A stretch of DNA of 64,000 bases from Inia geoffrensis. Taxonomy: Eukaryota; Chordata; Mammalia; Artiodactyla; Iniidae. Numbering within the stretch: the first letter of the stretch is position 1; each line of letters starts with the position of its first letter. Below, in pieces: positions 51,063-62,070 of the stretch. Under the pieces are notes generated by a model, which made no database searches, was not told where the DNA came from, and saw only the letters and a list, made by a program, of their open reading frames with translations. The stretch is taken from the NCBI GenBank assembly GCA_036417435.1, contig CM070913.1, positions 5,622,680 through 5,686,679 of the forward strand, written 5' to 3'. Both the position numbers and the translations under genes were made by a program.

Positions 51063-52015
51063 GGCGCGCGGGGGGCGCCCGGGTAGCGCCGGCGAAGGGT
51101 GCTGGCCGAGGAAGGAAGGCGCCGCGGGGCGCCGGGGGACCCAGCCCCTGGCACGCAGAGCGCGAGTTTCTGAGCCTGAGCCTCCCTGATGGGCACGCGC
51201 CCGGGCGCCCGTGCCTAGTGGCACCGTCTTTTGGGACGGGGCCGCCCGAAAGAGGACACGGACCGGAGCCGGGGCTGGACCTTCCCGGACCGGGCCGGTT
51301 GTCCGGAGAACGCAGGGCTCCCCTTGCCCAGGCACCACCGCCCGCTGATCCGCCCGCACCCGGGAGGAGGGACCTGCCGGTGCAGCCCTGGGGGTGGACA
51401 GAGCCCTCTCCGCGCCTTACCGACTCCGAGCCCCTGCAGGTTGTCTCCCACGTCCCGGGAGTGGCTGCGGGCTGCACCTGTTGCTCTGAGCCGCTCCCTT
51501 CCCGCGGCGCTCTGGGGACACAGCCGGGAGCGCGGCCACGTACCGCCCGGTTCGTGGAGAGGGCTGCCCTCGCCTCCCAACCGGCCGGCGCCTCTCTCCC
51601 CTCGCGGTTTTTGGTCAAACGGGAGAGTGCTCTGTGCCTTTGTGCGCATTGGCCGGGGGCCACTCCGTCGCCACTGAGACGTAGGCAGGACTCAGCCCCG
51701 CGGAAATCCGCGCCCGCCGGCGGCCTCCCCGCACGGAGAGACTGGACGAATCCCAATGGGATGGGTCGCCGCCCACCTCCTCGCCACGATCGGCCGCGCG
51801 CGCTCTCCTCTGCGCGGTGCGGACCTGCCTGCGTCCAGCGAAGGCGACAAACGCCGCGTGCAGCCCCGGCCCCGGCAGGGGAAGCTGAGCGCGCTCCGCG
51901 CGCACTGGGCGGGGAGGCGGCGGCGCGCAGGCCTCGGTATCTGTCAGCGCCGTTCATCCTAGCCCTCCGGGGCGGGGAGGGGGGCGGTCAGGGAGAGCCC
52001 TCCCTGCCCCAGGAA
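49920..52015. promoter_or_regulatory. CpG island over GALR1 exon 1, 5' UTR/promoter and start of intron 1
   Basis: By eye, C+G and CpG density rise sharply at about 49.92 kb and fall near 52.0 kb, while both flanks are AT-rich. The block holds the whole of exon 1 and roughly 950 bases upstream of the ATG, so it should contain the promoter and transcription start. A CCAAT box in minus orientation (ATTGG within GCGCATTGGCCG) lies near 51647-51655, about 590 bases upstream of the ATG. I saw no clear TATA box. Human GALR1 also has a CpG-island promoter, to my recollection. Confidence 0.8.
50397..51062 (-). CDS. GALR1: GALR1 coding exon 1 (residues 1-222)
   Basis: This exon encodes the extracellular N-terminus through TM5, from MELAAGNLSEGN to CFCYAK. 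The ATG (complement of 51060-51062) is chosen because it matches the family N-terminus, is the first in-frame ATG after a long open upstream frame with no ATG, and has G at -3 and G at +4 (strong Kozak context). The exon ends on a whole codon (AAG, K222), followed on the minus strand by the donor GTGGGC (complement of 50391-50396). TM3 carries Cys108 and ends in DRY. ECL2 carries the N183-Q-T glycosylation site and Cys187. Compared with human GALR1 as I recall it, most differences fall in the N-terminus and ECL2, while the TM core is nearly unchanged. Confidence 0.97.
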
Positions 52016-52325
52016 TAAAGCCCAAGAAGTCGGTGATTGGCCCTGAGGCAACCTGGAGTTTTTGTAAAGTCCCTAATCCCAACCGCCCCTCCCGGCCCGC
52101 TGCTAGGGAGCAAATAAGCAGGAAAGAAAAACGAGTGGCCTGTTTGAGTCTTCTTGATACATGTGGATAAGATGAAAGGGGAAGGTGTCGTGCGTACATC
52201 GTCCAACTTTAGATCAGTTTTGCCTTACGTTACTCATCTGAGAAACGTAAGGCAAACAGAAGACGTGAAATATTCGTGAAGTGAAAAGAACACGTGTAAT
52301 ACCACTGTTGTAAAATGTGGATCCG

Positions 52326-52340
52326 CCCCCCCCCCCCCCC
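52326..52340. repeat. Poly-C tract
   Basis: Fifteen consecutive C, followed by G and three more C. A similar 12-C run is at 53156-53167. Confidence 0.95.
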
Positions 52341-52499
52341 GCCCAAAAAAGAGCTGTTTAAGTGTACAGTAGTAGTGTTAGTAAACATTATCCTTGTTTA
52401 TAATCTTGCCGGTTCACAACTAGAGAGGTGAAAATGATTCCTTTATTTGCAGTGTTTATATGATTTGTCCATAAGAATCCTGGTACCTTTCAGCATTCT

Positions 52500-52580
52500 C
52501 CAGATGATGCCTGAGTGTCCATTATGCGCCAGACACAGTGCTTGAGGGCGCTGGGAATACAAAGATGAACTGGATGCAGC
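52500..52580 (+). mobile_element. Ancient MIR/L2-type fragment
   Basis: ttatgcgccagacacagtgc ttgagggcgctgggaataca aagatga matches the 'tgccaggcactgtgctaggcgctgggga' phrase of ancient mammalian repeats. Family uncertain. Confidence 0.45.
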
Positions 52581-52689
52581 GTTCCCTCGGGCAGGTGCTG
52601 ACTTTGCCTGGGGAAGTCTGGGAAGTAAGTAGTATCTAATTTCTCTTTGACTCTAACTTGCTAGTTCTATTCTGCTTCATTTCCAGAAA

Positions 52690-52830
52690 GATTTTGATGC
52701 AGTTCACTGAACACCTACTATGTACCAAGCACTTTATGTTGCATTCGTTGTTTCATTTAATACTCACAACTCCCTTGTTATATCCACACACATTTCCCGA
52801 GGATGAGATTAAGTAACTGGCTGACCCAAG
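52690..52830 (-). mobile_element. MIR SINE, minus strand
   Basis: gaacacctactatgtaccaa gcactt, then tcatttaatactcacaactc and gagattaagtaactggctga follow the reverse complement of the MIR consensus. Confidence 0.65.
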
Positions 52831-52999
52831 AACGCCCTTGCCTTCCCTAAGAGGATGCTTGGAAAGCTCATTCAATTGTCCTGCCCATCGGTGTCGCTTT
52901 TCTTCCCAAGGGGCTCTCTGACCTACACTTTCAGGGTACCCTGTGTTGGACAGCCTGTTGCATCAAAAGTTGTTTGTAATTAGGTTTGGGGAAGAGTTT

Positions 53000-53345
53000 T
53001 CTTATTATTATGAACTATTTTCAACATGGAACAGATAATGATAAAACTTTATGAAATACTCATGTACCCACCATGCGGCTTAGAATAATAAAAGAAATCA
53101 TCAGTAGAGTTGAAACCACTTTTATATATTTCCCCAATCACAGCTTCCACCACTGCCCCCCCCCCCCGTCTCCAGGTAACCTAAATGCATCCTCTATCAG
53201 TCACTTATTTATACATTTATGGCATATGCATATGTTCTTAAATAAGATACTGTGGGGTTTTTGCCTTATTTGAATATTATATGGTTAGGATTATATTTCC
53301 CTTAAGGTGTACTTTGTCTCTTACTACTGTAGATATACCAACATT
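53000..53345 (+). mobile_element. Old L1 3'-UTR-type repeat
   Basis: aaatactcatgtacccacca and catcctctatcagtcacttatttata resemble the old L1 3' repeat seen also at 12960 and 21272. Diverged; contains a 12-C run. Confidence 0.4.
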
Positions 53346-53429
53346 CGTTCATTTCATTGGCTGGTTCTATCTTTTGCAATCTTCCTATGTCCTGGGATTT
53401 CCTGATATCTCTTGGATACAGCACATAAC

Positions 53430-53600
53430 TGAATTACTTTAAAATCCAACTTGACAAACTCTAGTTTTTTAACTGATGAGTCTAGTCTGCTTACATGTAT
53501 TGTTATAATAAATTATAAGTCTAATCTGTATGGACTTATTTTTAACATTTTATTTTATACCTCCTATTTGCTTTTTATTTCCAGGCTTCTTTCCCCCCTC
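53430..53600 (-). mobile_element. Old L1M ORF2-proximal fragment, minus strand
   Basis: aactgatgagtctagtctgc ttacatgtattg, then tatacctcctatttgctttt, a decayed antisense of the L1 region just before ORF2. It is probably one element with 54640-55560. Confidence 0.5.
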
Positions 53601-53949
53601 TTTTTTGACATCTTGAGGGTTGCATTTGAAGGTGGCTTTTCCCCTCTTTTTGGAAGGAGAAGGAATGTGGTCTGTTTTTATCCTTTTACTAGTTACCCTT
53701 GAGCGTCTGCTACGTGGCTGAAATTATTTTAGGTTCTGAAAATAGAGCAACGAACAAAACCAAGTCCCTTATTTCATGGATCTTATCTATTATTATGGAA
53801 AGAAGATATTAAAAATAAGTAAAGCTATAATATGCCATATAAATACTATGGAGGAGGAGAAGGCAGGATAGGATACAGTGACTGGAGAGTGTAATTATAT
53901 GGCAGTCAGGGAAAGCGGGAACCTGAAGGAGGTAAAGGGGAAAGCCTTT

Positions 53950-54285
53950 TGTCTTCGTCTGTTTGGGAGGCTATAACAAAATACTATAGACCAGCTGGCT
54001 TATAAGCAACAGAAACCTATTTTTCACAGTCCTGGAAGCTAGAAGCCCAAGATCCAGGCACCCCCAGAGTCGGTGTCTGCTTCCTGGTCCACCAGTGGCT
54101 GCCTTCTTGCTGTGACCCCACATGGCGAATGTTCAGAGAAATTCTGCGGGGTCTCTTTTATGAAGGCACTCATCTCACTCCTGGGGTTCCACCCGCCTAA
54201 CCTAACCACCTCCCAAAGTCCTCACCTCCTAATGCCAGCATGCTGGGACTTAGGATTTCAACATAGGAACATATGTCATTCAGAT
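53950..54285. repeat. Interspersed mammalian repeat, class not assigned
   Basis: tctgtttgggaggctataac aaaatactatagacc through ctcctaatgccagcatgctg ggacttagg is wording I recognise from many mammalian loci, but I cannot name its family with confidence. An open frame across it (54073-54534) has no family resemblance. Confidence 0.45.
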
Positions 54286-54800
54286 CACAGCACCTTTTGC
54301 ACACTGAGTGTAGAGCATCCTAGTGAGAGGGAAAGCAACCGGGCAGGGACATGCTTGGCATGTTTGCTTCTTAGGCCTTTGGGGGAGATCATTTTCCTTC
54401 TTCTTAAAGAATTTATTTCAAATTTTCCTTCAGTAGGTGTCAACAATAAAAATTGCTCATTTATTCCCCAAACTGTGGTTAGTTCAACCATCAGCCGGTG
54501 GTCGACCAGATGGACAGCTCTTGGCTCTCAGTGACTTGAAGACGTTATTCAACTTTCCAGAGCTCTTATTTTTGCTCTTGAGAAGTCAGGCCATGCTATT
54601 GTCATTCCTTCATAGATAATTTGACTGTTTTCTCAATTTTTAGTATCTTTATCTTCGGTGTTTTATAATTTCACTTCATTGTGTTTGATTGTTTTCATTT
54701 TCCAGCCTTCTTGAGATTTGTTGAGCTTCTGAGGCTGAGGATTAATATTTTCCATCAATATTGGAAAATTCTCAGCCATTATCTCTCTAAATATATATAT

Positions 54801-55088
54801 ATTGGCTGCCTTGGGTCTTCGTTGCTGCGCGTGGGCTTTCTCTAGCTGTGGCGAGCAGGGGCTACTCTTTGTTGCGGTGCGCGGGCTTCTCATTGCGGTG
54901 GCTTCTCTTGTTACAGAGCACAGGCTTTAGGCGCGCGGGCTTCAGTAGTTGTGGCACTCAGGCTCAGTAGTTGTGGCACACGGGCTTAGTTGCTGCATGG
55001 CATGTGGGATTTTCCTGGACCAGGGATCGATCACGTGTCCCCTGCACTGGCAGGTGGATTCTTAACCACTGCGCCACCGGGGAAGCCC
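54801..55088 (-). mobile_element. CHR-type SINE, long form, inside an old L1
   Basis: ttggctgccttgggtcttcg through gcgccaccggggaagccc. Flanks atctctctaaatat and ctctctttaaatat resemble a duplication of the host L1 sequence. Confidence 0.92.
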
Positions 55089-55186
55089 TCTCTTTAAATA
55101 TTGACTTTCCCCATTGCTGACATTCTCGTCCTGGAATTCTGAGAGACACGAGTGAGGCCTTTTCACTCTCTGCCTCAGTGTCTCTT

Positions 55187-55337
55187 TTTCTTTTGTAATT
55201 TTATTGAAGTATAGTTGATTTACAATGTTGTGTTAATTTCTGCTGTACAGCAAAGTGATTCCGTTATATACATATATATTCTTTTCCATTATGGTTCATC
55301 ACAGGATGTTGAATATGGTTCCCTGTGCCCTACAGTA
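55187..55337 (-). mobile_element. Short L1 3'-end insertion, minus strand, with TSD
   Basis: Antisense L1 3' end: attgaagtatagttgattta caatgttgtg, then ttatggttcatcacaggatg and gttccctgtgcc. The duplication tctgcctcagtgtctctt (55169-55186) and tctgcctcggtgtctctt (55338-55355) flanks it with one mismatch. Confidence 0.85.
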
Positions 55338-56039
55338 TCTGCCTCGGTGTCTCTTAGTCACTTTTTCATAATTTTAGTTCCTTACTCTGGGCCAATTTGT
55401 CGGTTTTCCTTCAATTCCACAGCCCCCATTTCACTGTTCTCTCTTGATCTGTGATAGATTTTTTTTTTTTCAAATTCACCAGGACTCATCGTATTAATTT
55501 TTTCTTTCTCACTGCGCATGTTTCTAATGACCTCTCTGATTCCTTCAGGTGTCTTAAATGCGCTGACTTTAGGTCCTGGAAGCTCTGAACCCCGTGCGGC
55601 CCACTGCTGCTCACTGTTTCCTGGGCACCCATTCCTGTGGCTTCTTCTCAGTTGCTTGTGTAGCATCGTCCCTTCGATTTCTACTTGGCCAGAATGCGTC
55701 TGTGGGAGTTTTACAAGACGTGAACTAAGAGGACGTTCTTACAAAAGTATTTGCCTTCGCTTCTGCCATTTGCCCCCATGGCTCCATCAACTCGGGGACT
55801 TTTTAAGTTAGTTTCTCAGCTTGATAAGCCTCAGAACACACGTATGGGAGGCGGGTGATGTGGGTATAAGTTCTCAGAGAAGCCCTTTCCTCGCTCCTGG
55901 CCAGCACTGGCTGGCCCAGTGCTTTCTAGACCTTTCTTCTGGCAGATGGTTTTGCTCCTCCTCTCCCTGTTGGAAGATCACACCACCTGCCTTTACCTTG
56001 TGACTGTCTATGCTGCTCTCAGCTACAGAAATGAGTCCC

Positions 56040-56277
56040 AGGGACTTCCCTGGTGGCGCAGTGGCTGAGAGTCTGCCTGCCGATGCAGGGGACACGAGTT
56101 CGTGCCCTGGTCCGGGAAGATCTCACATGCCGCGGAGCGGCTGGGCCCGTGAGCCATGGCTGCTGAGCCTGCACATCCGGAGCCTGTGCTCTGCAATGGG
56201 ACAGGCCACAACAGTGAGAGGCCCACGTACCGCAAAAAAAAAAAAAAAAAAAGAAAAAAGAAAAAAAGAAAGAAAAA
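56040..56277 (+). mobile_element. CHR-type SINE, short form, with TSD
   Basis: gggacttccctggtggcgca to gcccacgtaccgc and a long A-rich tail with G interruptions. Flanks agaaatgagtccc (56027-56039) and agaaatgagttccc (56278-56291) form a duplication with one extra base. Confidence 0.94.
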
Positions 56278-58618
56278 AGAAATGAGTTCCCTCCGGCTTT
56301 GGTCCATGAAACACGTGTGTGCGGCTGGAAGGTTTCCAGAGCTAAAGCTTTCAGCAACGCCAGGGACCCCATTACTTTCACCCAGGACAGCACAGCCCAG
56401 ACGGGAGGATTTTTTAAAGTAAACTTTAATGCTGTATCATAAATATATTGCGGGGGGGAGAGAAATTTAGAAAAATACCTTTAAAGAAAGATGTGAAAAG
56501 TTTCCTGGGAACATGAAGAAACAAATCTTAAAAAACAGGTCCACATCCAGGTCCTTCCTGCTACATGTCCACCTAGTACAGGGCACCTTAGGATTCAACG
56601 TTTACTTCCATGGGCTTTCACTGTGTTGGTGCTATGTCATGAGGGACCACTCGGAAGCATACGGGGGATGGGATTTGTGAGCAATTGACAGAATTATAAC
56701 CCTGAGTTTTTAAGAGGACATGAAGGTGGGTGTGCAAACTCGGGTCTCCATTCTTCTCAGCACGGGGATTATCCTCCTGAGAAGGAGCTCCATCCGGCCA
56801 GTCCTGCGTCCACACCTCACCGGTCTCCCGCCAGGCGCTGTGGCCACAGGGGGCCCTTCCACAGTGGAGCCGATGTCTCTGCGGCCCCTTCTCAGCTCTC
56901 TCTGCCCTCCCGGGAGCTCGCGGCTCCAGTCACGTTAACGCTTTCCCCCTGCACGCTGTGCTTTTCCATGACGCTTCGCCTTGTCTCGTGCTGCTCCGTC
57001 CATCTGAACGCCAGCTCTCCTTTCGTCACACCTGGAAAACGTTTACTTCTCGTTGGCGCCCGGCCACCCTGCAGCCTTCTTCCTGGGGTGTCTTTGACTC
57101 TCCCATTGGGGCGACTCACTTCTCCTGCTGTCTCTTCTCGAAGCACCTGTGGGTCATGATTCTGTGTGTCGAGAGCACGCATGTCCCACTCTTAAACCCG
57201 CAGACCCTCTCCTGGCTAAATATTCAGATCGCTTCCTCCGTGGAACGTTCAGATTCTCTCCTCCGTGGATTTACTTGCAGCTCCTGGAGCGAAGCCCTGT
57301 CTCAGCACCGCGTCTGCTGAAAGGTGGCCGCAGCCCCCCTGCAGCCACGGCTTTCCTTCTCCACCTTCGTGTGCCCTGAGTGCCCTTTCTGCTCACGCCG
57401 GGGCTCCCCAAGACGGCTGTCTGCTCCCCTCCATCCCCCGAGACCCAGGAGAGGCCGGGTGCGGTCCCACCTGCTGTCTGGTGGCCGCAGCCCCTCTGGG
57501 CTGCAGAGTCAGTGCAACCCTCCTCCCAGATTCTGAGACGACAGTGGCTCGGACACCAGGCCCACTGCTCCTGGGCACGAGGCCCCGCCACCTGGGCCCT
57601 CGGCTGGACCAGCTCCACTCCACATGTGATGTTCTTGGTCTTTACACTGTTACTGATGATTTGGGCTGCGCCTGTCCTGGCAGCTGTAGTGGGTGACAGT
57701 ACCCTCTAGAGTATAATGCACTGAGGTCCCACCGTGTAGAAAACCACTGACGTGAACACAGGCTTTATCTGCCAGCGTCCCTGGCAGGCGCTAGGAACAT
57801 TGCCTTCACACTCTATAGTAATCCTGATTGATACCTCGACATCCTCACCTGACTCCAGAAATGAGCACCTGTCCACGCTTGGCCCCGTCAGCGGACTCCA
57901 CAGGCTGTGCTTCCCCTGGGGGTTCTAGGCTGTGATATGTACACAGGGTGAGAGATGCCTTTCTTGCCATGGGAAGTGAACCCCTTGAGACCACAGATAA
58001 CGTGAAGGAAAGCAAAGCCCAGGGATATGGAGAGAGAGGAGCCCAGACCACAGCTCTACAGCTGCTGGATCCAGCCATGCCTGAAGACTTCCCAGTCACA
58101 TCAGATAATGAACTCCTGGTTTATTTCAAGTGGATTTTAGGTCAGGTTCTGCCAACTGAGAAAAGTCTGACACGGCATTGCTTCATGGGAATTGTATATA
58201 ACACATCTCAACTATTTAGATATTCATGCTCAATTTGAGAAACAAGGTATATATGAAAGAGAAAAGAATATAAAAGATGATATAAATTAAATGCATCAAT
58301 GCTTGAAACCAGTTATTTTTGGTCTGTTTTCCAGATTAAAATTTTCTAATTTTTACATTTTTTATCTCTTTGTTTCTTTCTCTTTATTCACATTTAAGGT
58401 AACCATTATGTTTACCCTTAACATTTCTAAGAAAATTGGCCTCAAAGAATAGTGAGAGGCCACTCAACATTTGATTTAAGAGTCATCTTTTTAAATAATT
58501 TTTCTTCCTTTAATGCATTGATTCATTCATTCCCTGAAGGAAACCACTTAAACCATCACACAATCCTCTCTCTAGGAATGAAATGTAGAACATTTACATC
58601 AAGAAAGGATCGCTCTCA

Positions 58619-58730
58619 GGGCTTCCCTGGTGGTCCAGCAGTTAAGACTCCACACTTCCAATGCAGGAGGCATGGGTCCAATCCCTGGTCAGGGAACTAA
58701 GGCCAAAAACTTGAAAAAAAAAAAAAAAAA
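58619..58730 (+). mobile_element. tRNA-derived SINE, short Bov-tA-like form, with TSD
   Basis: gggcttccctggtggtccag cagttaagactccac to actaaggccaaaaacttg and poly-A. Flanks aaaggatcgctctca (58604-58618) and aaaggattactctct (58731-58745) give a diverged duplication. Same subfamily type as 11647-11842. Confidence 0.9.
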
Positions 58731-59369
58731 AAAGGATTACTCTCTGTGCAGCTATTTCTAAGAAACATTTCTTACTGAATTGTAATAAATACACACTCCC
58801 AAAAGCGTGCAAATCGTAAGTTTACAAATGGACAAATTTTCAAAGTCCTTTAACACATAATGAAAGCTGCATTTCTAACCCTCCTGTAAAACACAAGTCA
58901 CTGTGCTAGATGCTGCCAGAAAATCAAAGATGAGAAAAACATGGGTCTTGAAATTAAAGTCATTTTGCATGTCTAGGGGATGGGTGAAAGGGGATTGGGT
59001 CCTGTGACACAGAAAACTTAGGTGAGGCAGAAAGCAAAGCATCCTTGAATGACATTACTGCTGTCCTGAAACTCCTCATTTAACCTCATCAAAAGCAAGC
59101 AAAATATCCTCGAAATAACTCGGGTGACTGTGAGTGTCCTTAGTGAGCTGCTTCCCGACTCCTGCGGAGGGGGCTGATCTTTGCAGCATCAGGGATGTGC
59201 CCACGAAGTCTGTGGTTGACTGTAACTAACAAACACTTTCTGGCTAATTATGCTGAGGAAATGATTCATCACCCACTTACATTACTGATTCTTCCTGAAA
59301 TACATGTTGAACTTCTTTAATTCACTTCTTTAAAGTCAGTTTGAACTTCAGTATTTAAAGTGAATGGTG

Positions 59370-59723
59370 TTTTGTTTTGTTTAATTTATTTATTTTATTT
59401 TTGGCTGCACTGGGTCTCCATTGCAGCGCGCAGGCTTTCTCTAGCTGTGGCGAGCAGGGGCTACGCTTCGTTGCGGTGCGCAGGCTTCTCACTGCAGTGG
59501 CTTCTCTTGTTTCACAGCACGGGCTCTAGGCGCACGGGCTTCAGTAGTTGCGGCACGTGGGCTCAGTAGTTGTGGCGCGCAGGCTCTAGAGCGCAGGCTC
59601 AGTAGTTGCAGTGCATGGGCTTAGTTGCTCCGCGGCATGTGGAATCTTCCCAGACCAGGGCTCGAACCCGTGTCCCCTGCCTTGGCAGGCAGATTCCTAA
59701 CCACTGCGCCACGAGGGAAGCCC
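59370..59723 (-). mobile_element. CHR-type SINE, long form, minus strand
   Basis: A T/A-rich tail, ggctgcactgggtctccatt, and the reverse-complemented body to gcgccacgagggaagccc. Flanks cagtatttaaagtg and cggcatttaaaaggtg are a possible old duplication. Confidence 0.93.
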
Positions 59724-60349
59724 TGCATTTCGGCATTTAAAAGGTGTCATTGATTTCATCTATGCAGTTGTATTCATCAGTCTACTCCTTTAGTCCTTCT
59801 GTTCTATTCTAAGCTTTTTGTTAAAGCAACTGGGGAGAACTCTGTCCCTCATACCAGGAAAAACATGACACCCCAGCACTGAGGAGAAACGTCCTCCCCT
59901 GGCCTGGATTTCTGTCCGTTTCTCTAACACTTACCTACTCCAGGGTCAGGGGTCAGGGGTCGGGGTCAGAGAGCCCGTCCACGCCTTGAGAAGTGGGTCA
60001 GCTGAGAGCACCAACGACACCCACTCTGATGGTGACGGGTTATGCCTGCCATGGACTCGGCACAGGGTAACGATTTCTGGAAGCTCCTAAGCTTTGGTAC
60101 TCGGCCAAATGTTTACAACGTAGCTGTGGCTGTTGACTGATCCAAAGTGCAGAGGGGTAGAGTCTACAAAAGAGAGGCTATTTCATATATGCAAGCTCTT
60201 GCTAATTTGTGTTCTCCTGATCCGTTTGTTGAATAAATGAAGAAAAGCTTTCAAACAGCCCAAGTTGGATCTGTCGGTCATGATTTTATTTTCCTAAAGG
60301 ACAGAATGGGTACAAAGAATTTTGAGTTACAGGGACTACAGTGAAATGT

Positions 60350-61805
60350 TATCCAGATCTAGCTAAGATAATTCAGGAAGGTGGCTACACCAAATGACAG
60401 CTTTTCAGTGTAGATGAAACAGCCTTCTACTGGAAGAAGATGCAATCCAGGACTTTCATAGCTGGAGGGGAGATGTCAATGCCTAGCTTCAAAATTTCAA
60501 AGGTCAGGCTGACTCTGTTGTTAGGGGCTACTGCAGCTGGTGACTTGACGTTGAAGCCAATGCTCATTTGCCATTCCAGTAACCCTAGGACCCTTAAGAA
60601 TTATTCTCAACCTACTCTGCCTGTGCTCTATAAATGGAACCACAGAGCCTGATGACCACACACCCACTTACGACATGGTTTACTGAATACTTTAAGCCCA
60701 CTTTTAAGACCTACTGCTCAGAAAAAAAGACTCCTTTCAAAGTATGACTGCTCACTGACAAGGCACATGGTCACCCAAGAGGTCTGATGCAGATGTACGG
60801 TGAGATTAATGTTGTTTTCATGCCTTCTAACACAACGTCCACTCTGCAGCCCATGGACCAAGGAGTAATTTCAACTTGCAAGTATAATTATGTAAGACAT
60901 ACATTTTGTAAGGCTATAGCTGCCACAGATAGTAATTCTTCTGATGGGTCTGGGCAAAATAAATTGAAAGCTTTCTGGAAAGGATTCACTATTAAGAACA
61001 TTCGTGATTCATGGGAAGAGGTCCAAATAGCAACATTAACAGGAGTGTGGAAGAAGTTGATTCCAACCCTTATGGATGACTTTGAAGGATTCAAGACTTC
61101 AGTGGAGGAAGAAACTGCAGATGTGGTGGAAACAGCAAGAGAACTAGAAATAGAAGTGGAGCCTGTAGATGGGACTGACTTGCTGCCATCTCATGATAAA
61201 ACTTTAATGGATGTGGAGTTGCTTCTTATGGACGAGCAAAGTGATTTCCTGAGATGGAGTCTCTGCTGGTGGATATGCCATGAAGATTGTTGAAATGACA
61301 GCAAAGGATTTAGAATATTCCACAAACTTAGTTGATAAAACAGTGGCGGGACTTGAGAGGATTGACTCCAATTTGGAAAGGAGTTCCGTGGATAAAATGC
61401 TGTCAAACAGCATTGCCTGCTACAGAGAAATCGTTTGTAAAAGGAAGAGTCCATCAAGCTTCACTGTTGTCTTATTTTCAGAAATTGCCACACCCAGCCC
61501 AGCCTTCAGCCACCACCATCCTCATCAGGCAGCAGCCAGCAACACCCAGGCAAGACCCTCCACCAGCCAAAATAGTACCACTTGCTGAAGACTCAGGTGA
61601 TGGTTAGCATTTTTTAGCAATAAAGGTGAATTTTAATTAAGGCATGTACATTATTTTTTAGACATAATGCTCTTGCGCACTTAGCAGGCAACCGTATATA
61701 TAGTGTACACACAACTTTTATATGCACTGGGCAACCAGACCGTTCATGTGACACGCTTTCTTGTGATATCTGCTTTATTGCGGTGGTATCTCTGAGGCGT
61801 GCCTG
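60350..61805 (+). mobile_element. Tigger1-like DNA transposon, 5'-truncated
   Basis: The right end reads ggtatctctgaggcgtgcctg (its reverse complement starts CAGGCACGCCTCAGAGATACC), the Tigger1 terminal inverted repeat, followed by TA, the target site of Tc1/mariner-class elements. The left inverted repeat and the N-terminal transposase part are missing; the recognisable homology starts near 60350. The internal part is the decayed transposase listed separately. Confidence 0.88.
60385..61607 (+). pseudogene. Broken pogo/Tigger1 transposase (TIGD1-like)
   Basis: Readable blocks in order are EGGYTK then a TGA stop (about 60395), [11 protein letters not shown] (about 60410), the LPVLYKWN block (about 60630), LLTDKAHGHPRGLM (about 60750), MPSNTTSTLQPMDQGVIST (about 60820), an FWKGFTIKNIRDSWEEV block (60975), [12 protein letters not shown] (61400) and a proline-rich tail. 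These belong to the DDE catalytic domain and C-terminus of Tigger1 transposase, related to host TIGD1. The first two motifs carry Asp residues of the DDE set. The early in-frame stop, frameshifts near 60655-60790 and after 61250, and the missing N-terminal DNA-binding domain make it non-functional. Not a host gene. Confidence 0.88.
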
Positions 61806-61884
61806 TATTATCATTGTATGTACACAGGACTATAACTTACAAAAAAAATTGTGGCAACGTGAATAGACGATGGAGTCACTAAAG

Positions 61885-62070
61885 CACAGAGTAAAGAGCA
61901 TGAATTTGGCAGCTTACCCGCTGAGCGGTCTAGAGCAACCGACTCAATTTTTCTAGGCCTCAGTTAGTGAATCTGTAAAATAGGTTTGTTTCCATCACTA
62001 TGGGAGATAATGTACATAAAACCCCTTGCGTGTGGCACAGAGTAACATTCAGCAACAGAGGCGGCCATTT
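61885..62070 (+). mobile_element. MIR SINE
   Basis: gagcatgaatttggcagctt, tctaggcctcagttagtgaa tctgtaaaataggt, then gggagataatgtacataaaa cccc and tggcacagagtaa follow the MIR consensus. Confidence 0.75.

Larger units (their letters stand above)
54640..55560 (-). mobile_element. Old L1M 5'/ORF1 region, minus strand, carrying two later insertions
   Basis: tttgttgagcttctgaggct and ggaaaattctcagccattat correspond to the same L1 segment as about 1090-1170 of the first element. The copy is interrupted by a SINE (54801-55088) and by a younger L1 fragment (55187-55337), then resumes to about 55560. Confidence 0.6.
56292..60345. other. Intergenic upstream of GALR1, with two SINEs
   Basis: 57260-57700 is GC-rich and open in several frames on both strands, which is expected from composition; no family match. 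57700-58130 reads like an old LTR-type repeat but could not be assigned. 59945-59968 has a short ggtcagg tandem. Confidence 0.55.

Noticed and set aside
49956..51086. 376-codon plus-strand open frame
   Set aside because: It is antisense to GALR1 exon 1 in a CpG island. High GC lowers stop frequency, and the translated product is low-complexity with no family resemblance.
51218..52018. 266-codon plus-strand frame upstream of GALR1
   Set aside because: Proline/arginine-rich translation typical of chance frames in CpG islands; no domain and no splice context.
57700..58130. Possible old LTR-type repeat
   Set aside because: The 'tggatccagccatgcctgaag' phrase is familiar but family and ends could not be fixed.
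60787..61293. 168-codon frame as a host gene
   Set aside because: It is an internal piece of a decayed Tigger1 transposase with a stop and frameshifts on either side.
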